From Megaustenia siamemsis (lineage: Eukaryota; Mollusca; Gastropoda; Stylommatophora; Ariophantidae): a stretch of DNA of 64,000 bases. The notes under the pieces were generated by a model. The model was not told where the DNA came from. It ran no database searches and saw only the letters and a program-made list of their open reading frames with translations. A program made the position numbers and the translations under genes. Of this stretch, positions 48,839 to 60,057 are shown in pieces. The stretch's first letter is position 1; every line of letters begins with the position of its first letter. The stretch lies in assembly GCA_032433765.1 (NCBI GenBank), contig JAVIAB010000101.1:59262092-59326091 (forward strand), in the 5' to 3' direction.

Positions 48839-48868
48839 TCTCAGTTTGTCATTCATCGAATTGATAAT
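48839..48868 (-). CDS. candidate micro-exon 14 (30 nt)
   Basis: The minus strand reads IINSMNDKLR, preceded by ctccatgttttcacag and followed by gtaagtaacgtga. The 13 intronic bases after the exon are identical to those after micro-exon 8, and both peptides share N-D at residues 6-7. This suggests exon duplication with some flanking intron. Hydrophobic residues fall at positions 1, 5 and 9, as in most 30-nt members. Confidence 0.7.
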
Positions 48869-49078
48869 CTGTGAAAACATGGAGAATTTTCAAAAAACAC
48901 ATTACAATAGTTATTTTGTATTGGAACCCCGTTAATCTTGATCTTATTTCGAGAATACTCGTCCTGGAATAACGAGAAAATTATTCAATTGAAAAAATTG
49001 TTCAATTCAACAATATATTTGCCTGAAGAGAATTAAGTGAACATATTTCCAAGAAGACACGTAGTATATATATACATG

Positions 49079-49143
<65 letters not shown>
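49079..49143. repeat. TA microsatellite
   Basis: About 32 TA units. Confidence 0.95.
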
Positions 49144-49149
<6 letters not shown>

Positions 49150-49419
49150 TATTATATATGTTGCGTATTAAAGACATTACATGAGGTCAACTTCAAACAG
49201 AATATGAGGTGCCATGTCATTATTACTTTAGATATTAAAAACAAAAACAACCACTTAAAGTAAACTGTTATCTGTATTAAAATACACGTATACTACCTTT
49301 TTATAGGCAAATAAGACCAGTAGTAACATACGCAAGATAGTTATATCTTTCATTTAAGAACGAAATAAGCACTGCGTATTTCAGTAATGACATGTTATGT
49401 TGAAAACAAGCGATTTTAC

Positions 49420-50600
49420 TCATTGTCTCTTGCAGTTTTTGTCTTGTGTTAATCATGCATGTATTTGTCATTGTCTCTTGCAGTTTTTGTCTTGTGTTAA
49501 TCATGCATGTATTCGTCATTGTCTCTTGCAGTTTTTGTCTTGTGTTAATCATGCATGTATTTGTCATTGTCTCTTGCAGTTTTTTGTTTTGTGTTAATCA
49601 TGCATATAATTGTCATTGTCTCTTGCAGTTTTTACCTTGTGTTAATCATGCATGTATTTGTCATTGCCTCTTGCAGTTTGTGTGTCCTTTGTTAATCTAA
49701 TCATGCATGTATTTGTCATTGTCTCTTGCAGTTTTTTCCTTGTGTTAATGATGTACGTATTTGTCATTGTCTCTTGCAGTTTTAGCCTTGTGTTAATCAT
49801 GTATGTATTTGTCATTGTCTCTTGCAATTTTTGCCTTGTGTTAATCATGCATGCATTTGTCATTGCCTCATTCAGTTTTTGTCTTGTGTTAATCATGCAT
49901 GTATTTGTCATTGTGTATTGCAGTTTCAGAAGCCTTGAAAAGTTGTGGAAATCAAAACTCATTAGCACAAACACAAAACTTAGGCTATTCAAATCAAATG
50001 TACTATCAACCCTTACGTATGCGTGTGAAAGCTGGAAAACAACAAGAGATATAGAAACAAAGTTGAACGCATTCGAAAATAAATGTCTAAGGAAAATACT
50101 TGGTATAGAATGGAACGAATTCAAAACAAACGAGGAAATTAGAGAAATCGCCAATCAACCACTAATATCTTCAGTAATAAAGAAAAGACGATGGTCATAC
50201 GTTGGACATGTGATGAGAAGAGATAATAATCGAATAGCAAAGCAAGCCCTCATATGGGAAACAACAGGTAAAAGAAAAAGAGGAAGACCCAGGGAGACAC
50301 TGAGAAGAACATTGATGAGAGAGGCAAGAGCAGCAGGAATCGGCTCCCTCAATGAGATAGAACTGCTTGCACAGAACAGAGACAGATGGCGAGATTTGAT
50401 AAAATATCTTTAAAAGAAAACTGCTAGAACAAAAATTCATATAGGTGAAGGTGTATCTTGGTCTACGCCCTATGGGCCGGTTACGGCTCGAAAGGTCAAT
50501 AGATAGATAGATTGCAGTTTTTGCCTTGTGTTAATCATGCAGGTATTGTCATTGTCTTTTGCAGTTTTTGCTTTATGTTAATCATACATGTATTTGTCAC
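49420..50600. repeat. 48-bp minisatellite interrupted by LINE-E
   Basis: Units: cattgtctcttgcag, tttttgtcttgtgttaatc, atgcatgtatttgt. About ten and a half copies (49420-49926) precede the LINE insertion and about two follow (50511-50600). Because 48 is divisible by three, both strands stay open; these frames are not genes. Confidence 0.93.
49917..50520 (+). mobile_element. LINE-E 3' insertion, 10-bp TSD
   Basis: A 10-bp duplication ATTGCAGTTT (49917-49926, 50511-50520) lies within the minisatellite unit and brackets 584 bp. The insert keeps an open frame to 50413: SLEKLWKSKLIS, TLTYACESWKTTRDIETKLN, ENKCLRKILGIEWNEF, RWSYVGHVMRRDNNR and KRGRPRETLRRTL. It ends in an ATAG-repeat tail. It is severely 5'-truncated, with no reverse transcriptase. 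The minisatellite's AG-rich frame runs straight into it by chance. Confidence 0.9.
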
Positions 50601-50645
50601 TGGCACATACATTAATAACCGTCACTTCGATACCATGTAACTTAC

Positions 50646-50666
50646 GTCTTGTACGAGTGTCAATGT
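50646..50666 (-). CDS. candidate micro-exon 15 (21 nt)
   Basis: The minus strand reads TLTLVQD between acceptor tatcttcaatttcag and donor gtaagttacatgg. It lies just right of the 48-bp minisatellite. It resembles the other 21-nt exons in having V at residue 5 and a polar or charged residue after it (compare VTHLVDY). Confidence 0.65.
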
Positions 50667-51252
50667 CTGAAATTGAAGATATATAGCTTTAGTTTATAAA
50701 ACTCTCTTCTCAAAACATTTTTTCTATTACTCGTTCAACTAATACATAAAAAAGTGGATTGTTTGTGTGAGCTGTTTATGTACATCTACTGAGCACGACC
50801 ATTGTCTTTTCCTGTTAAATTTGATTTTATAATTTTATATTACATTTGTACTCTGGCAATTTCTGCTTTGTGACAACAAAAGATGCACAGCTTTAACATT
50901 GTCAACTAAACAAACAAAAAATGCATTTTCAACGTTGTGGAATTTAATTTAATGATTTAATTTTAATTATCCATAATAATCTGTTTTTTTTTTCACAAAA
51001 ACGTACAAATGTGCTCTCTTTAACTATCAATGAATACAAGAATATATGTTTTGGAAGTTTAACGTTCGTAAATCCCAGCCGATGTAACAAAGATATTCAA
51101 AACTACCGTCTAAATATTGGATCTCTACAGTTTTGAGCTTAGCTGCGCTAGTCGCTTCCATTAGGTTCTTCGTCTGGTCGGAACAAACGATCAAACGTGT
51201 AATATTTAGTCTTATATGAAACTGACACTACAACGGAAGAAAAAACCTTAGC
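50667..51252. other. non-coding stretch, nothing recognised
   Basis: No repeat or exon recognised between micro-exon 15 and the LINE-A insertion. Confidence 0.4.
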
Positions 51253-52592
51253 ACACAATAATAATTACAGGAGTGCACAAATTATAGGGGAATTATGCTA
51301 CTATCAGTGCCAGGAAAAATATTAGGCAGAATCATTCTGGAGAGACTAAAAGAGGCTATAGAGAAACACTTGAGAGATGAACAAGCAGGTTTTAGGAAGA
51401 ACAGATCATGTGCTGATCAAATAACTACTCTACGTATAATAGTTGAACAAAGTTTAGAACTAAAATCCCCACTTTATATTGGATTCATAGATTACGAAAA
51501 GGCATTTGATAGTTTAGACAGAAGAATGCTTTGGAAGTTGCTGAGTCATTATGGAATCCCCATAAGGTTTATTAACCTGATAAAAACAATGTATGAAGGA
51601 ACAAAATGTAGTGTGGTGCATGAAGGACAGCTTACAGAAGCATTTGAAATAAGAACAGGAGTAAGACAAGGATGCCTTCTGTCTCCATTTCTCTTTCTAC
51701 TGGCCATAGATTGGATTATGAAAATAACTCAAAACAACAGAAATGGGATCCAGTGGTCACTGACCAAACAACTTGATGATTTAGACTTTGCTGATGACAT
51801 AGCTCTCCTATCACACAGCCACCAACAGATGCAAGATAAAATGAGTATATTAGATGAGAGATCACAACAGCTAGGACTAAAGATTAATAGAGATAAGACC
51901 AACATTATGAGAATTAATGCAGTTGGCAATAACCAAATAAAACTAGGAGAAATACCTCTACTAGACGTACAATCTTATATATATCTGGGCAGTAATATAG
52001 ATAAAGAGGGAGGAACAGAAAACGATACCAAAATAAGGATATCAAAAGCAAGAGGAGCTTTCATTGCACTGGGAAACATATGGAAATCCAAAGAAATTAG
52101 GCTAAATACAAAAATACAAATTTTCAACTCCAATGTTAAGTCGGTTCTATTATATGGCTGTGAAACATGGAGAATAACAAAATTGACAATCACGAAGGTA
52201 CAGACTTTCATTAATGGATGCTTGCGCAGAATAAAGGGATGGAAATGGCAGGACAAAGTCACAAACGTGGAATTATGGAAATGTACCGGTCAAATACCAG
52301 TGGATAAAGAAATACAGCGAAGACGATGGCGATGGATAGGACACACACTACGGAAACCAACTGAGAGTATTACACAACAGGCCCTTTTTTTGAATCCCCA
52401 GGGGAAAAGACAAAGAGGAAGACCAAGGAATTCTTGGAGAAGACAGATTGAAGCAGAGATGAAGATGATGGGGAAGACATGGAATGATCTTAAAAGAATT
52501 GCAAAAAACAGAACGACTTGGAAAGTGTTTGTTGAAGACCTATGCTCCACTGGGAGCTAAAAGGTAGAAGAAGAAGAAGACACAATAATAAT
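51253..52592 (+). mobile_element. young LINE-A insertion with 13-bp TSD
   Basis: A perfect 13-bp duplication ACACAATAATAAT (51253-51265, 52580-52592) brackets a 5'-truncated LINE-A ending in GAA repeats. The open frame runs from ATG 51295 to 52560 (421 residues), with DYEKAFD, VRQGCLLSPFLF, DLDFADDIALL (FADD 51787-51798) and the C-terminal RGRPRNSWRRQIEAEMK. It lacks the endonuclease. Nearly identical to the 27.3-kb copy, but truncated at a different point, so the two are separate recent insertions. Confidence 0.95.
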
Positions 52593-52811
52593 AATTATGA
52601 TTATATACCGCGTCTGCTGATGTAGTCTCAAGTCTCCTCATAAATCTATAGCTATACTATTGTTTGTTGTATTAGTTTTATTGTTGACTTTATGCAATAA
52701 CACATTCTTAAACTATTTCGCAACATTTCTCTATGTTTCCCTCTATCTATTCTGCCATAATTTTGTTTTTTACGTGTCACACTTTTGGAGACCAAAAAAT
52801 CATGTGATGAA

Positions 52812-52880
52812 GATCTATAAAAATTATGGTCACTAACACCATATTCCCTATATGCCACTTGACGTACGTAACGGGGCTCT
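52812..52880 (+). repeat. SINE S1 body fragment
   Basis: Carries ggtcactaacaccatattcc then ctatatgccacttg, as in S1 at 8.70-8.75 kb. The tRNA-like head is missing. Confidence 0.6.
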
Positions 52881-53112
52881 TTACTTGCTTTTACGTGTCA
52901 CATTTTCAGTTGATTCTTCGACTTACAAGACAACAAAATTGTGACGGTGCAGGTGATACGAAAAGAAACGTTGTCACGTCAAGACACGACGTGTTAGTGA
53001 AAGTCATTGCATATCAGAATTATAATAGATGAATTCTTGCTCATTATCATTAGTTCAGAACCCATGGTTTTGTTTCATTAATTCAAAACGGTGTTCTATT
53101 TTCTTTCACCCC

Positions 53113-53258
53113 GTTCTGCCATTTGCCGATAGGCGTGTTTTCTATCAAGGGCACTTTCTGTGGTTTAGTCCATAGTGATATTGTATTGTTTCATTATGTC
53201 GTTAGTTTCCCTAAATCCGTCCTCTTCTGGGTTTACCTCAATGTCATGGTTGTTCCAA
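53113..53258 (-). pseudogene. LINE-I 3' fragment
   Basis: Shares gataggcg...gtgttttctatcaagggc with 45.95 kb. The minus strand gives TTESALDRKH-like sequence with a stop before it. Confidence 0.65.
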
Positions 53259-53431
53259 CTTCACACGACAGTGGAACAATAAAAAAGACATGTTAGGCAT
53301 GTGTTTATGCTTCAAACATGTAATCATACAAACATCAAACAATTAATAATTGTATACCTGCACCTTTTTGGCCTGAGCTATTCTTTTTTTTTTTTTTAAT
53401 TTATGTAGTACATGTCCTATCTTATAATATT

Positions 53432-53525
53432 GACGCATTGCACTTTTTTCAGATTTCTTTTGTTTATTTTCATGATGCACGATGGTGATGATTATTTCTT
53501 TGATATGGCCATCACTTCTGCTTTA
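53432..53525 (-). pseudogene. LINE-B relic
   Basis: Reverse complement of about 43.02-43.11 kb (gatggtgatg...tgttacttcgat region). Too short for domain content. Confidence 0.6.
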
Positions 53526-53731
53526 TCTGATGATACAATAGATGTGGAAAACATTGTATGTGTACTGAACAGATTTATTAGATACTATAAAAGACATAGT
53601 TGAGAATACGAAAAGCTAAATGAATGAGCAAATGTCGACAGAAAGTTTTGTATTATGTTTCCTATTTATTTTCCTTGAAATGGAAGACTCGTTTGATGAT
53701 GTTTTATCAAATTCTAAATCATTTTACTCAC

Positions 53732-53749
53732 TGTTCTTGACATGTTATA
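53732..53749 (-). CDS. candidate micro-exon 16 (18 nt)
   Basis: The minus strand reads YNMSRT, preceded by tttactctcttcag and followed by gtgagtaaaatg. This is one of two members whose donor is not GTAAGT; GTGAGTAA is still a strong donor. It contains an N-M-S glycosylation sequon. It is flanked by long stretches without recognisable genes. Confidence 0.5.
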
Positions 53750-56639
53750 CTGAAGAGAGTAAATGAAATCTCAGTTCTGGCATATTTCCTCACATAAGTA
53801 CGAGCTTTCATGTTTTCGTTTTGTTGTCCACTAAAGTGGACTGCGCAAGAACTCAGGCTTTGATCACAACTGATGCATATGGATTCTTCGTCAATAATTA
53901 TCAAATCAATTGTGTCAACCGAGTGACGTATACAGAGGATGAATTTGCTACTTTATATCGCCGACGTGACTCCCTTCTGCTGTCTATGTTGCACAGCCTC
54001 AGTCAATCTAATGTGTACCCATTCTTTAATGTCAAGATCAGTCGTATTCTAAACCCCATCCCCTTCCCTTCCGCTTGTTTAAATCCTCATTGTCTTTTCC
54101 CAACCTTATATATTAAGGTATATTTCCAACATACGGCACAAATAGCTTATTTACCTACACACGTTACATGAGTTTACACGTTTATATATTTGTTTTCAAA
54201 GATTCCGTGATATGTTTAGCGGTGTTGGTTCACGTGGAGTGGTGATGGGCTCAGTCAAATATATACGTCTATGACGTAGACGCCGAGAAAACGCGAATGG
54301 ACATAGAGTTGGCTATATAGTAAATAAAGAAAACAATCATGATGACGTGGCAACCTGTATCCAGTCGAGACCCATCCATCGATATCCCATGTCCTCCACA
54401 CCAAAATATCAATCCTTTTAGACGAAAGCCTACAGACAACAAAACAAACAGCCAGGAAATGTTTTTTTTTTTTTTTTGTTTTGTCAAGGTGAATGTATTG
54501 CCAAAGATGAGAAAATCTATATTCCAAAACGTGCACAGCATGGGAGTATCAAGTTGTAACAAAGAGATCAACAAAAATGAAATTACTATAATTGAAGTTG
54601 CCGAGTGCAACAACATAATGCTGACTAAAGGACTGACCGCTCATAAACGGTCCATACATTTGACTTGGGGCTAACCAAACAAAGAATATTATAACCATAA
54701 AAAGTAAAGTTATTTTTTAATAACTATGAAAATAAGGATGATGAAAGTCTTGAAAGGAGACATACTAGTTCCGTAGACATAAGAAACTGAGATTAAAGAA
54801 AATATACAGCAGGAAAAAAACAAGAATTGAATGACTTAATGTAGCAGGAAAATAACAAGAATTGAATGACTTAATGCAGCACATATAGTCCCTTCAGAAA
54901 TTGTTGTCATTACAATCAACATTAGTTTTCTCAGAAGTGTTAGGTATATTGTTGTAAAATTGTCCATACAGTCTTAGATTCCCCCACCCGCAACCGTAGC
55001 AGAAAATTGTTAAATATTATACAATTGATCTAATATAGGATTTTGATTTGATAGATTATCTAACGGCACATGAGGCTCTACGACGATCGATGTAACGTTT
55101 CACAGCCAGTCCCCAATCCCGTTCAATAAAGTCTACTACACTATCAACATTTAATAAAAAGACACAAATATAAAAAAAAGTTCGCATGCTGTTCTTGATG
55201 AACTCGGCTAGTAACCTTTAGAGCATCCATTCATCCATGGTGAGCACAGTGAAGGACGTCGTTACAACTCATAATACAAGTGTATCAGAAAACATGTTAT
55301 TCTGCTTGAAGTGCTAAAATAGTGAAATATCCACATTTTCAAAATCACAATGATCTTAATGTATAAACTTGCTACTATGCAAAAAAGCGCATGTAATATT
55401 GTGCAGACATATCTACAAGCACTTCCGTTTCAAAATGGTGGAACGTTTCACGTTCTCTCGATCGCTGCAGAAAGTATATCTGGAGTGTGTTTAATTTCGG
55501 CTCACTGATGCAATTTTCTGTGTTGAAATCAAAAGGATGTTCTACTTTTCAAATCTGCTCCGACGAAGTGGACAAACCTGCGCCGTCGAGTACATACAGC
55601 AATGTTTCTTTTTGACAAGTCAAGTATTGTAAAAGCGACCTTCACCGTCTAGTGTTGACATGCGGTTTACGTCACATTGAGTGCTGTTCAATGGCCGACG
55701 TTTGAATTGTTTGACGCAAGTTATTTACATGCTTAAACGATTTAATGGATTGCTCTGTCAAGTCGACCGAAGATTTTCCTCTTTGGGGAATTTGCACCGT
55801 GTTTCGTTCTTTGTGCGCTAATCACAGGGTTTGTTGTATGACGGGGATAATTCCACGACTAACTGTGTGTTTATATGGTCGGTTGGAGTCAAGAACGATG
55901 TCCTAACATCATGAAGCGCTATACATTTTTTGTTCTCAATATGACGCTCATCATTTTCGGCAGAACGTGAACTTCCATGGTATATGGTGGATCGGCGGCA
56001 GGAACCATTGAAGACTATGTCTGAAAAGTGTTCCTTGTTGCAGGTTCCTCATATTCCAAGTTCTGCTTGTGGTAGGGGCTACTGAGTTAAGTGCTTTGTA
56101 CGTGAGCTGTGTGTCTCTTCTGTTTTGATCATGTTTCGATATTCCGATTGTTTACGAGGAATGATTTATCGTATGACAGGGAACAGTTGGCTGTGTTCAC
56201 TTTCTGCGTTGTTTTGCCTTATGTATTTTGGCATGTGCTGAGACTGCTACGATGGGGACTACAGTTACCTTTCTTTGTTTGGGAGATGAGTTAGTAATTC
56301 GGATGATTCCACTGGCGGTTGAACAATTATGGACTTTAATTCGTTTGCAGTGATACCGAGGCCTTCCATAACCAATAACCAATCTACAAGGATCGAGTAT
56401 GTGGCAGCATCCAAGAACCAAAGAAGAGAAGACAGCACGCGCTCGATGCAGTAAGGAAATCTTTTATCGGGTAGAAAAGGCAGGACCTTGAATTTAAAAA
56501 TACCACCGTCAGTCATGAAAGAAAAGAAGAGGATAATTTATACAAAGAATTTTAAAAAAAACATGATGTTATGAAAAGGCTTAAGTAAAATCAACTTTTT
56601 AATCTCAGCAAACTGAAGTTCAGTTGCAATCTTCTTCTA
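53750..56639. other. long stretch with no recognised gene
   Basis: A tandem duplication of about 37 bp (aacaagaattgaatgactta) lies near 54.81-54.88 kb. Openings at 53821-54171 and 54255-54674 have no recognisable family. No micro-exon was found here by eye. Confidence 0.45.
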
Positions 56640-56770
56640 CTTCTATTTCTTTCCTTCCTTGTTTGCCTTTCAGTGTCGAGAGGAGATATAATTTGTGTTT
56701 TTTTGTTGCTCTTCTGTTCGCCTCTGCTGCTGGTCTAGTTCCTAGTGTTTCCAATATTCCATCAATCCAC
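56640..56770 (-). pseudogene. LINE-F 3' relic
   Basis: Matches the minus-strand LINE-F tail at 12.84-12.96 kb (gtcgagaggagata..., gcctctgctgctggt...ctagtgtttcc). It abuts the decayed transposase. Confidence 0.6.
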
Positions 56771-56774
56771 CTTT

Positions 56775-57393
56775 TTACAAGTTACAATCGAAGTGAGAAA
56801 TTAAAGTTTTTCACAAATTATATGTGGAAAGTTATAAGAAGCGTTAGTTTCACTTTAAGAAAAACAAACGCTGGCAGTTGGACCTTGTTTGTGAAGATTC
56901 ACGATTGATCGGTTCGTGAAGTAAATACCTGAGGCGGATCCGAGAGAGAAGGATGGCACGCTACGACATCGTTTATTTGAATGAAGCGAAAGTTAATGCT
57001 CACCATACCATTGATAGAGATTAGGAATCATCTTGACAGATAAATTAAAAGAAAAATAGTTAGCAGCAAAGGATAGGGCATTATAATAGCACATGAGAAA
57101 AGGAAGGATAATTGACTTGTCAATAAAGCAGAGGTTCATTTTGAGTCAACCACCTTGAATGAATTGACACATTTTCAAGATTGATTAGTGAACATTATCC
57201 TGCCCAGCCTGGATAGACCAAGTTAAACACTTGGTGTGTGGTGCCCTGTTACAGACAAACATTGAATACTGCAAGAGATGTGAAGAACATGTGCTCCAAG
57301 AAGTAGAAGGGCACTGGTAGGGAAATAGCGTTCAGACTTTATTTTCCATCTGGTAAAAGCTATTAACCTTCGAGATTCGTCAGATTCTGAATG
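56775..57393 (+). pseudogene. decayed copy related to the 29.8-kb transposase
   Basis: Collinear with the intact gene: MWKVIRSVSFTLRK (HTH end), YDIVYLNEAKVNAHH (first catalytic Asp changed to Asn), VSSKG-like, LDRP, then a deletion removing the second Asp to Glu region, then CEEHVLQEVEGHW and a C-terminal RDSSDSE-like end at 57393. Stops and frameshifts throughout. Inferred to be an older relative, not a recent daughter. Confidence 0.8.
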
Positions 57394-57708
57394 AACCAGT
57401 CCAGCAGCGAATCTCGTTCAATGATATCCCCACCCGTGGTATCATACACATATCCTTTATTTAAAACACCAGCGCTTTCTCAAAGTTTGTTGAGAATATC
57501 CCTGTCATTGTTAATAGGAAAATGTACACAATGAGGAACATTCTCTGTTCTGATGGAAACTGTTAAATTAAATATAAATTTCACTCTTCTCTGTGCAGTG
57601 TGATTATAACCTTGAATCACGTTGACCTTACCGTGGGCTATACTGTAAACGGAAATTTAAACACGATGGTGACGTTAAAAGACATAGCGGGCTGAAAAAA
57701 AATAAATA

Positions 57709-57842
57709 ATGGAAGGAATGGTTACTGGACGACGCATCAGCCAAACCAAAGAACGTGGTTTCAAGACATCAACGAAGATATTGAACATGACAGCAGAAGA
57801 AATGGTAGATCTGGCTAGAGATAGCGATTCTTTCAGAATGGT
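57709..57842 (+). pseudogene. possible LINE-K C-terminal fragment
   Basis: Frame reads ILNMTAEEMVDLARDSDSFR then MVVVCATFCRR. The LARDxxxFR pattern recalls the AxDRxxWR end of LINE tails, but nothing upstream supports it. Its last part is the seed of the adjoining 57-bp array. Confidence 0.4.
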
Positions 57843-58264
57843 TGTGGTATGTGCAACGTTCTGTAGGAGATCTGACTGGAGATATTATTTAGACCGGTTG
57901 TGGTAAATGCAACGTTCTGTAGGAGATCTTGCTGGAGATATTATTTCAGACTGGTTGTGGTAAATGCAACGTTCTGTAGGAGATCTTGCTGGAGATATTA
58001 TTTCAGACTGGTTGTGGTAAATGCAACGTTCTGTAGGAGATCTTGCTGGAGATATTATTTCAGACTGGTTGTGGTAAATGTAAAGTTCTGTAGGCGATCC
58101 TGCTGGAGATATTATTTCAGACTGGTTGTGGTAAATGCAACGTTCTGTAGGAGATCTTGCTGGAGATATTATTTCAGACTGGTTGTGGTAAATGCAACGT
58201 TCTGTAGGAGATCTTGCTGGAGATATTATTTCAGACTGGTTGTGGTAAACGCAACGTACTGCAA
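57843..58264. repeat. 57-bp minisatellite, about 7 copies
   Basis: Units: ttctgtaggagatcttgctg, gagatattatttcagactgg, ttgtggtaaatgcaacg. Copies are near identical. The length is divisible by three, so frames of 126-128 codons stay open on both strands; not genes. Confidence 0.95.
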
Positions 58265-58499
58265 AGAACATTCGACCTGATGATGATACTGTGAAAACAA
58301 ATGTTTCTGCACACTTTATGTTTTAGTACACAATTCATATTCGAAGTACTTATATGTGGGATATCAACTTTGCCTTTGGATTTAGTTTTAAATAAATCTT
58401 AAGTTTGGACAAATGTGTACGACGGCATGCAAATATTCATCGGAAATTATCAAACTGTTTCCGAAGAAGTTGCGTTCGCCAGTTTTTTAAATTATTTTT

Positions 58500-58793
58500 A
58501 TTTATTTTTTTAACCTCTGACGAAGTCCCTAGAGACTAGGAACTGAATTCCCCTGACAGCCGTGTGTACAGGGGTCCCACGCCACACAAGCAGATAACTC
58601 AGTCTTCGGAGGTACTCATATTATTTCCATTCATGAGTAATTGACGTTTTAAGCCGGGTCTCGATGCTGAGACCGGGGATGGTTACCGCAGAGAGAAATC
58701 ATAAATTAAGATCCCTTCTGATGCAGCCGAGATTTGACCCCACAACCTCTCTGTCTCGATGCCGGCATCTTTCCTCGAGACCAACCAGCCCCC
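58500..58793 (-). repeat. SINE S2, minus strand
   Basis: In minus orientation it begins GGGGGCTGGTTGGTCTCGAG, carries gagaggttgtggggtcaaat (B-box region) and the shared body, and ends at an A-rich tail. Full-length match to the 33.1-kb copy. No convincing target duplication. Confidence 0.8.
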
Positions 58794-58923
58794 AAATTGA
58801 GTTGTTGAGGTTCGACATAAATATGTAAACGAACTATAATACACGAGTTTCCGTTATATGATTGATTGATAAAATCGTCAACATTTCACTGCGATCACTG
58901 TCTATCAACACCATATTACTTAC

Positions 58924-58944
58924 AATTTCTATATCCTCTTTCGC
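58924..58944 (-). CDS. candidate micro-exon 17 (21 nt)
   Basis: On the minus strand the 21 nt read AKEDIEI. They follow a strong pyrimidine tract ending tcttctctttcag and are followed by gtaagtaatatgg. This is the most 5' member found of the minus-strand micro-exon series. Length is a multiple of three and the phase that starts at the first base is open, as in the other 16. Four exons share the 21-nt size, and three of those have V or I at residue 5 as here. Function is unknown. The call rests on splice-site quality and on membership in the series, not on homology. Confidence 0.65.
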
Positions 58945-59124
58945 CTGAAAGAGAAGAAATGCAATTTATATTCTGAATTAAATATAAAATTGGCTACTTA
59001 AATATTTACTTCACTGTTCACTAACGTTATACAACTGTCTTATGTTGTTGACATTTGTTATTTAGATTATTATTTACTGCTGTTGTACTTCATACATTTT
59101 TTAAGACTAAATGTCTTTTACATG

Positions 59125-59690
59125 CGATGTCTCCACGCATCAAATGGCAAGACAAAATAACCAACGTAACTGTCCTGCAACGTGCTAAGATCTCAACAAT
59201 CATGTTGATGCACTGCAGCCGAAGGCTAAGATGGCTGGGGCATGTCCAGCGAGTGGAAGAAAACCGCGTTCCTAAGCAAATACTATATGGTGAACTAATA
59301 CACGGAAAAAGACAAATCGACAGACCTAAACTACGATATAGTAATATCTGTAAACCATCTCTGAATAACTTTTCCATCTGTGAAAATGACTGGGAACATC
59401 TGACAAGTGATCGCACATCATGGAGAGCATGGTAATGAATGGTATAACATTATTTTGAGACTGTGCTAAGGCAAAACTTAGAAGAGAAAAGACATGAGAA
59501 AGGATGAAACACCATGTGGACCAGTGGGCCTGACTTGTTCATTCTGTGACCGTGTGTTTCTCAAATGTTGGTAGAATTGGCTACGAGAGAAGCTGTTCGA
59601 CAAAAACAAATGCTCAAAAAAGAATACACAATCACCTCCACTAGACCATCCGACAAGACAAAAGGGGTCATTTATTTCCTAAACTGTAGC
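59125..59690 (+). pseudogene. LINE-G C-terminal fragment with zinc-finger end
   Basis: Reads IKWQDKITNVTVLQRAKIST, RRLRWLGHVQRVEENRVPKQ, ILYGELIHGKRQIDRPKLRY and SFCDRVF. The last resembles the CxxC zinc-finger found at the end of this LINE family. Frameshift after 59435 and stops thereafter. Confidence 0.75.
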
Positions 59691-60057
59691 AGTATTAATT
59701 CTTAAAGTGTATATATTGTGTATGTTGTGTCTTCAGAAGTATACTTGTTGTGTCTATTATCAACTGTCACAAGCGTATTACCAAACTCATGTTCAACGCG
59801 CGCACCACTTGTTTTTCATACTCTAAGACTAGCCGCTTCATCTTCCCTACTTTTATAACATTTTGAATCGCGATTCGGCCCAGTAAATCTTTCTCCGTTG
59901 ACTCACTCTGTACTTTGCTTAAATTGCGACTTTTACAATAGAACGAATGGATAATAGATGGCTAATGAACGTGTCACTTATCATGTTTAATTCCCAAATA
60001 TGTGTGCTGATTATGAAAATATGGTCTGTACCCTTTAATTTTATGCTCAACACATAT
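59691..60057. other. non-coding stretch, nothing recognised
   Basis: No repeat or exon recognised. Confidence 0.4.

Noticed and set aside
49397..50154. Open frames on both strands built of a 16-residue repeat
   Set aside because: The 48-bp repeat length is divisible by three, which keeps every frame open; no start, splice or codon evidence.
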